Part shown: positions 60,916-64,000 of the stretch, in pieces | Layout of the letters: the number at the start of each line of letters is the position of its first letter | Numbering within the stretch: position 1 is the first letter of the stretch | Origin: Epiperipatus broadwayi | Lineage: Eukaryota > Onychophora > Udeonychophora > Euonychophora > Peripatidae | Direction of reading: 5' to 3' | NCBI GenBank assembly: GCA_028023455.1 | Contig: JAQFVV010012423.1 | Span: 2,993,273-3,057,272, forward strand | Length of the DNA stretch: 64,000 nucleotides | Made by a program: the position numbers and the translations under genes | Notes under the pieces: model-generated | The model's database searches: none | What the model was told of the DNA's origin: nothing | What the model saw: only the letters and a program-made list of their open reading frames with translations

Positions 60916-62137
60916 TTATTTGGTGCAATTAATAAAATAAAAATCTTCCCCCACCCTACAGCTGAAAAAAAGTTTTTAAAATGACAAAGTTTTGCTACAA
61001 TTTTGTTAGAATGTTTTTAATCAAAAATTGACAGCTAGGCTAATAGTAGCTTGTCAAATAAAGTTTACACATCAACATAAGTAATTCACACATCATTAAA
61101 AGTAGAATTATTTTTTCTCTCATAACAATAATGCAAAATTTACCTCAAATGAAGAGTTTGAACAGGCTGTATTGGGAAATTTGGCCAAGCTACAAGGATT
61201 GAATTCTCTTAGCATTAGAGGCCAATTAGGTTACAAAACCATTCTCTCATTGTGATTGATCTCAGACTTGAGGTTCTTTAATCACAAGCAACCCCTGGGA
61301 TACTGACTAATCCTGATTTTGACAAAGCATTTTCTCTAGTAAATAACTTTTCCTCCAAAACCCTTAACAATATTGCAGGGATACCATTTCCAATCTCTGT
61401 ACATGGAGGTAGGAGAGGAAAGTTAGAAATTTTGCTGTTAATATAATAAACTAGCTTTAAAATGTGATTTCAAAAACTTCCTCAATGAAGCTCTGGCATG
61501 AAAAACCACAACTTTAGAATCAAGCTCCTAGTTGACTCCTGATATAAAATTTGATTCTGCTATATCTCAAGCAACTTTGATGGAATCAACAGCTAGTCAT
61601 GCAAGTCCATTGAAGAAAATGGACTATAGCATTCAAACTGTTGGACAGAAACTGGGTTAGTTAAAGCTGACAGTAAAAGTTTCTGCTTATATAGATTAAC
61701 AACAATGAATAAAGGCTATTGCCAACAGAGATGAAGCATCCATATATTGAACAGAATGAGTGCTTCTGTAGAAAATTCACTAAAACTTTCAAAAGCTTTA
61801 ATTAAAATTCAATTTAAAAAGTTCACTTTCAATTTTTTTATCAACAGTTAAATTTTTTTACATAATGGCCAAAGAATGAATTTGACTAATGCATTATTGG
61901 TTGATTATAAGAAGTTCAAACAATGCTAAAATCTAATTTGCAGTTAAAACTTAAGAATATTAAAACCCTTGGAAGATAAAAATACAGATAAGAGAGTTTC
62001 AGATTTTTCAAGATGTATGCAATATGTATATATTAGGTGCTATTACATAATAATTGTTGTGGCAAGTGAAATAAAAACATTATAAAGATTATACAGTGCG
62101 CTTCTATTCCTTAAAAAGTGTCACTAGATCTATTCAC
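60916..62137. other. spacer between the direct repeats
   Basis: 1.2 kb, partly less AT-rich (61140-61440) with protein-like but broken frames. It could be the core of an old element bounded by the direct repeats. No family recognised. Confidence 0.35.
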
Positions 62138-62375
62138 AAGCAGGCTGTCACAGTATAGCTAGAAATGGTAGGAACCTACAAGGGTTCATGCAGTCCCTTC
62201 TGTAGTTCACCCTAGAACTAGGAGTTATACCTTGACAATGGTAGAAGGTGGAGTATAACCATTGTAAATAACATAAATACACAGATGTATATTTGTTTTC
62301 ATGTATTTTTAATATATATATTATAAAACATATTTGTACATGTTTGTGTTTATATAATAATTCATGATGAATACA
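62138..62375 (+). repeat. 240-bp direct repeat, copy 2
   Basis: Diverged copy of 60678-60915. The minus frames here are shadows. Confidence 0.7.
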
Positions 62376-62583
62376 ACACAATCCAACCTCATTCACTTAT
62401 ATAATCATATAGATTTGAAAACAGTTTAGCATTTATATACTTTGGTGACTTTTGTTCTTTAATAACTGTACCAGGTTCGAATATGGGATGATCGAAACAC
62501 CAGCCTCTTAGGCAGAGAAGAATATACTTGGAGAGTATGCATGCCCAAATGATAGCTATAAAATATATATAACTATCGTTACA
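62376..62583. other. no recognised feature
   Basis: Contains an isolated B-box-like GGTTCGAATATGG (62474-62486) without a matching A-box. It ends ATCGTTACA, the terminal word of the LTRs in this window. Confidence 0.35.
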
Positions 62584-64000
62584 TTTCCAGGACATAACTT
62601 CTTCTCGACTGTTGAGTTCAACACCACGTTCAAAGCACTTTTTTTTGTTTGTGTATAAACACAGGCACCAACTATCTATTCAAGAATGAATAAAACATGC
62701 ACTTTGAACAATGGCCACTAACTCAATGCTTAAATATCCACGACTAACTCAGTTGTTGGTAATCACTAACAGATTATACATAATTAGTGGTGAAAAGAAT
62801 TGTAAGAGAGATTGGTAAAAGAGTTGATAAAAAGAATTGACTGACAAATAGAGTTTAAGTTTTAAGACAATTTATTAACTAACATTAATTTACTAAATTT
62901 AAACATCTTTATAGTTTTTTAACTAATATAACACACGCACATTTTAAATTAACACACTATAATATATATATCTTATGAAAAGCATAAATAATGTTTGATG
63001 TTTATAAAATAATATAACATTCACAAACACGCACATCAATAGTTCATTTTATGCATGATTATAGAGTTCAAATTACTTGTATCTGGAGGCTTTACAAATT
63101 AATGCAATTGCTATTATGGTATAAATGAAAATTAGCAAATGTTTTACCTAGGATTTTGAACGTAGATTTAGAACTTTGTTTTCTTCTTGTTTGCTGCTTC
63201 CATTATGAATACTTCCAGCCAGCTGGGACGTTTCCTTGATGAGTTTCCTTATTATTCACGATTATTACTATTGGAGACAATTAGATACTGATGGAGATTT
63301 TCTAAATTGTTACGCTGACATTATTTCATGGGCAGATTGCTGATCTTATTTGACTAAGGCTGGAGAAAGACGTGTGTTCCCAAAAGCTGCTCAGCACTGC
63401 ATTTTGTTTCTGGATACAATTAATTCAACTGACTGTCCTCTCTTGACTTAACTGACTCAATTAATTTCTGAACTGAACTGATTATCCGATAAAATTTTAC
63501 TATTTATACCTGCGAAGTGTTTTTCTTTTCGATATCCTCCGCCAATATCTGTTGTCAAAATTCCTTTGATAATCCTTTGACATGTTTTGGAAGATCGTTT
63601 AATTAATAATAGCCTTGCAAAACAAGTTGTTTTATATTTTAATTAATAGCCATCACTTTGTTTTTAATGACAACTTCTTTTATTTCATTTTAATATTTAT
63701 TTAATACGCATACATTTATTTTTATTTACAATCGCACATATATACGCACATATATAACTAGTTTTAAGATTACTTTTTCTTTAATTCGAATGAAAAGAGA
63801 TTTGTATTTTTAAAACTTTAAATTATTTATATTTTATGAATACTAATAAGAAAAACTCTTTACTTCAAAACTCCCCTCCCTCCTTTTAATCAATTATTTT
63901 CTAATTTTTATTTCAAAAACTAAGGATAGAAAACTATTTGACTCTTATCTTTTTCGAAAACAAACTGTAATAAACTTTTCAACATTTGATTTTCAAAAGA
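62584..64000 (-). mobile_element. possible LTR or LTR-element part, runs off the window
   Basis: A less AT-rich block (63150-63620) and a minus-strand TATAAATAG (about 63502-63510) followed by ATCAGTTCAGTTCAG, resembling a TATA box with an initiator. The layout recalls the LTR-like element at 33.3-35.4 kb. No coding frame and no right boundary. Tentative. Confidence 0.3.

Noticed and set aside
62474-62520. tRNA B-box-like sequence
   Set aside because: No A-box at the right distance and no cloverleaf.

Overview
The window looks like AT-rich nuclear DNA from an invertebrate animal. Microsatellites (ATT and AT runs) are common, intergenic DNA is long, and I found no operon, no ribosomal or complete tRNA gene and no recognisable host protein gene. 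Nearly everything identifiable is a mobile element or its remains: non-LTR retrotransposons of at least three kinds, Penelope-like elements (PLEs), a decayed Gypsy element, LTRs of non-autonomous LTR elements, tRNA-derived SINE-like pieces, and inverted (fold-back) repeats. The species cannot be named from what I see.

Layout. 0.3-0.4 and 8.4-8.5 kb: two SINE-like tRNA-derived sequences. 1.5-5.1 kb: two PLE 3' ends facing away from each other, one interrupted by an RTE-type LINE. 11.1-13.7 kb: a heavily decayed full-length LINE. 15.4 and 37.0 kb: RTE 3' stubs. 16.1-17.5 kb: a further decayed RTE-like stretch. 17.8-18.2 kb: a 202-bp-arm fold-back. 23.6-24.2 kb: a tandem repeat of about 430 bp with a hammerhead-ribozyme-like core. 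24.9-30.1 kb: two nearly identical 2.2-kb LTRs around a 732-bp non-coding core with a primer binding site on the minus strand. 30.1-31.0 kb: a head-to-head pair of repeats of about 457 bp carrying hammerhead motifs. 32.1-33.3 kb: a palindrome with 581-bp arms, each arm coding for a PLE GIY-YIG endonuclease domain. 33.3-35.4 kb: another LTR-like element. 35.45-35.76 kb: a palindrome with 152-bp arms. 39.2-47.1 kb: an almost intact two-ORF LINE (APE endonuclease plus reverse transcriptase) exactly between two 1.36-kb direct repeats. 47.4-48.2 kb: a decayed inverted fragment of the 2.2-kb LTR. 52.2-53.5 kb: a PLE reverse transcriptase/GIY-YIG pseudogene. 53.7-56.7 kb: a Gypsy pol pseudogene. 57.3-60.05 kb: copies of a 250-bp repeat and an array of hammerhead-bearing units of about 450 bp.

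How the parts fit. The most interesting signal is a set of small non-coding repeats carrying type I hammerhead ribozyme cores (CUGANGA, helix II, GAAA, very short palindromic helix III, GUC or GUA, helix I), in tandem or head-to-head, in a window that also holds several PLEs. This matches what is known of metazoan retrozymes: non-coding, tandem hammerhead repeats thought to move as circular RNAs copied by PLE-type machinery. Inverted, head-to-head architecture recurs at the PLE and hammerhead loci. The only protein genes that look intact or nearly so are ORF1 and ORF2 of the 40.6-45.7 kb LINE and the two PLE endonuclease-domain ORFs.
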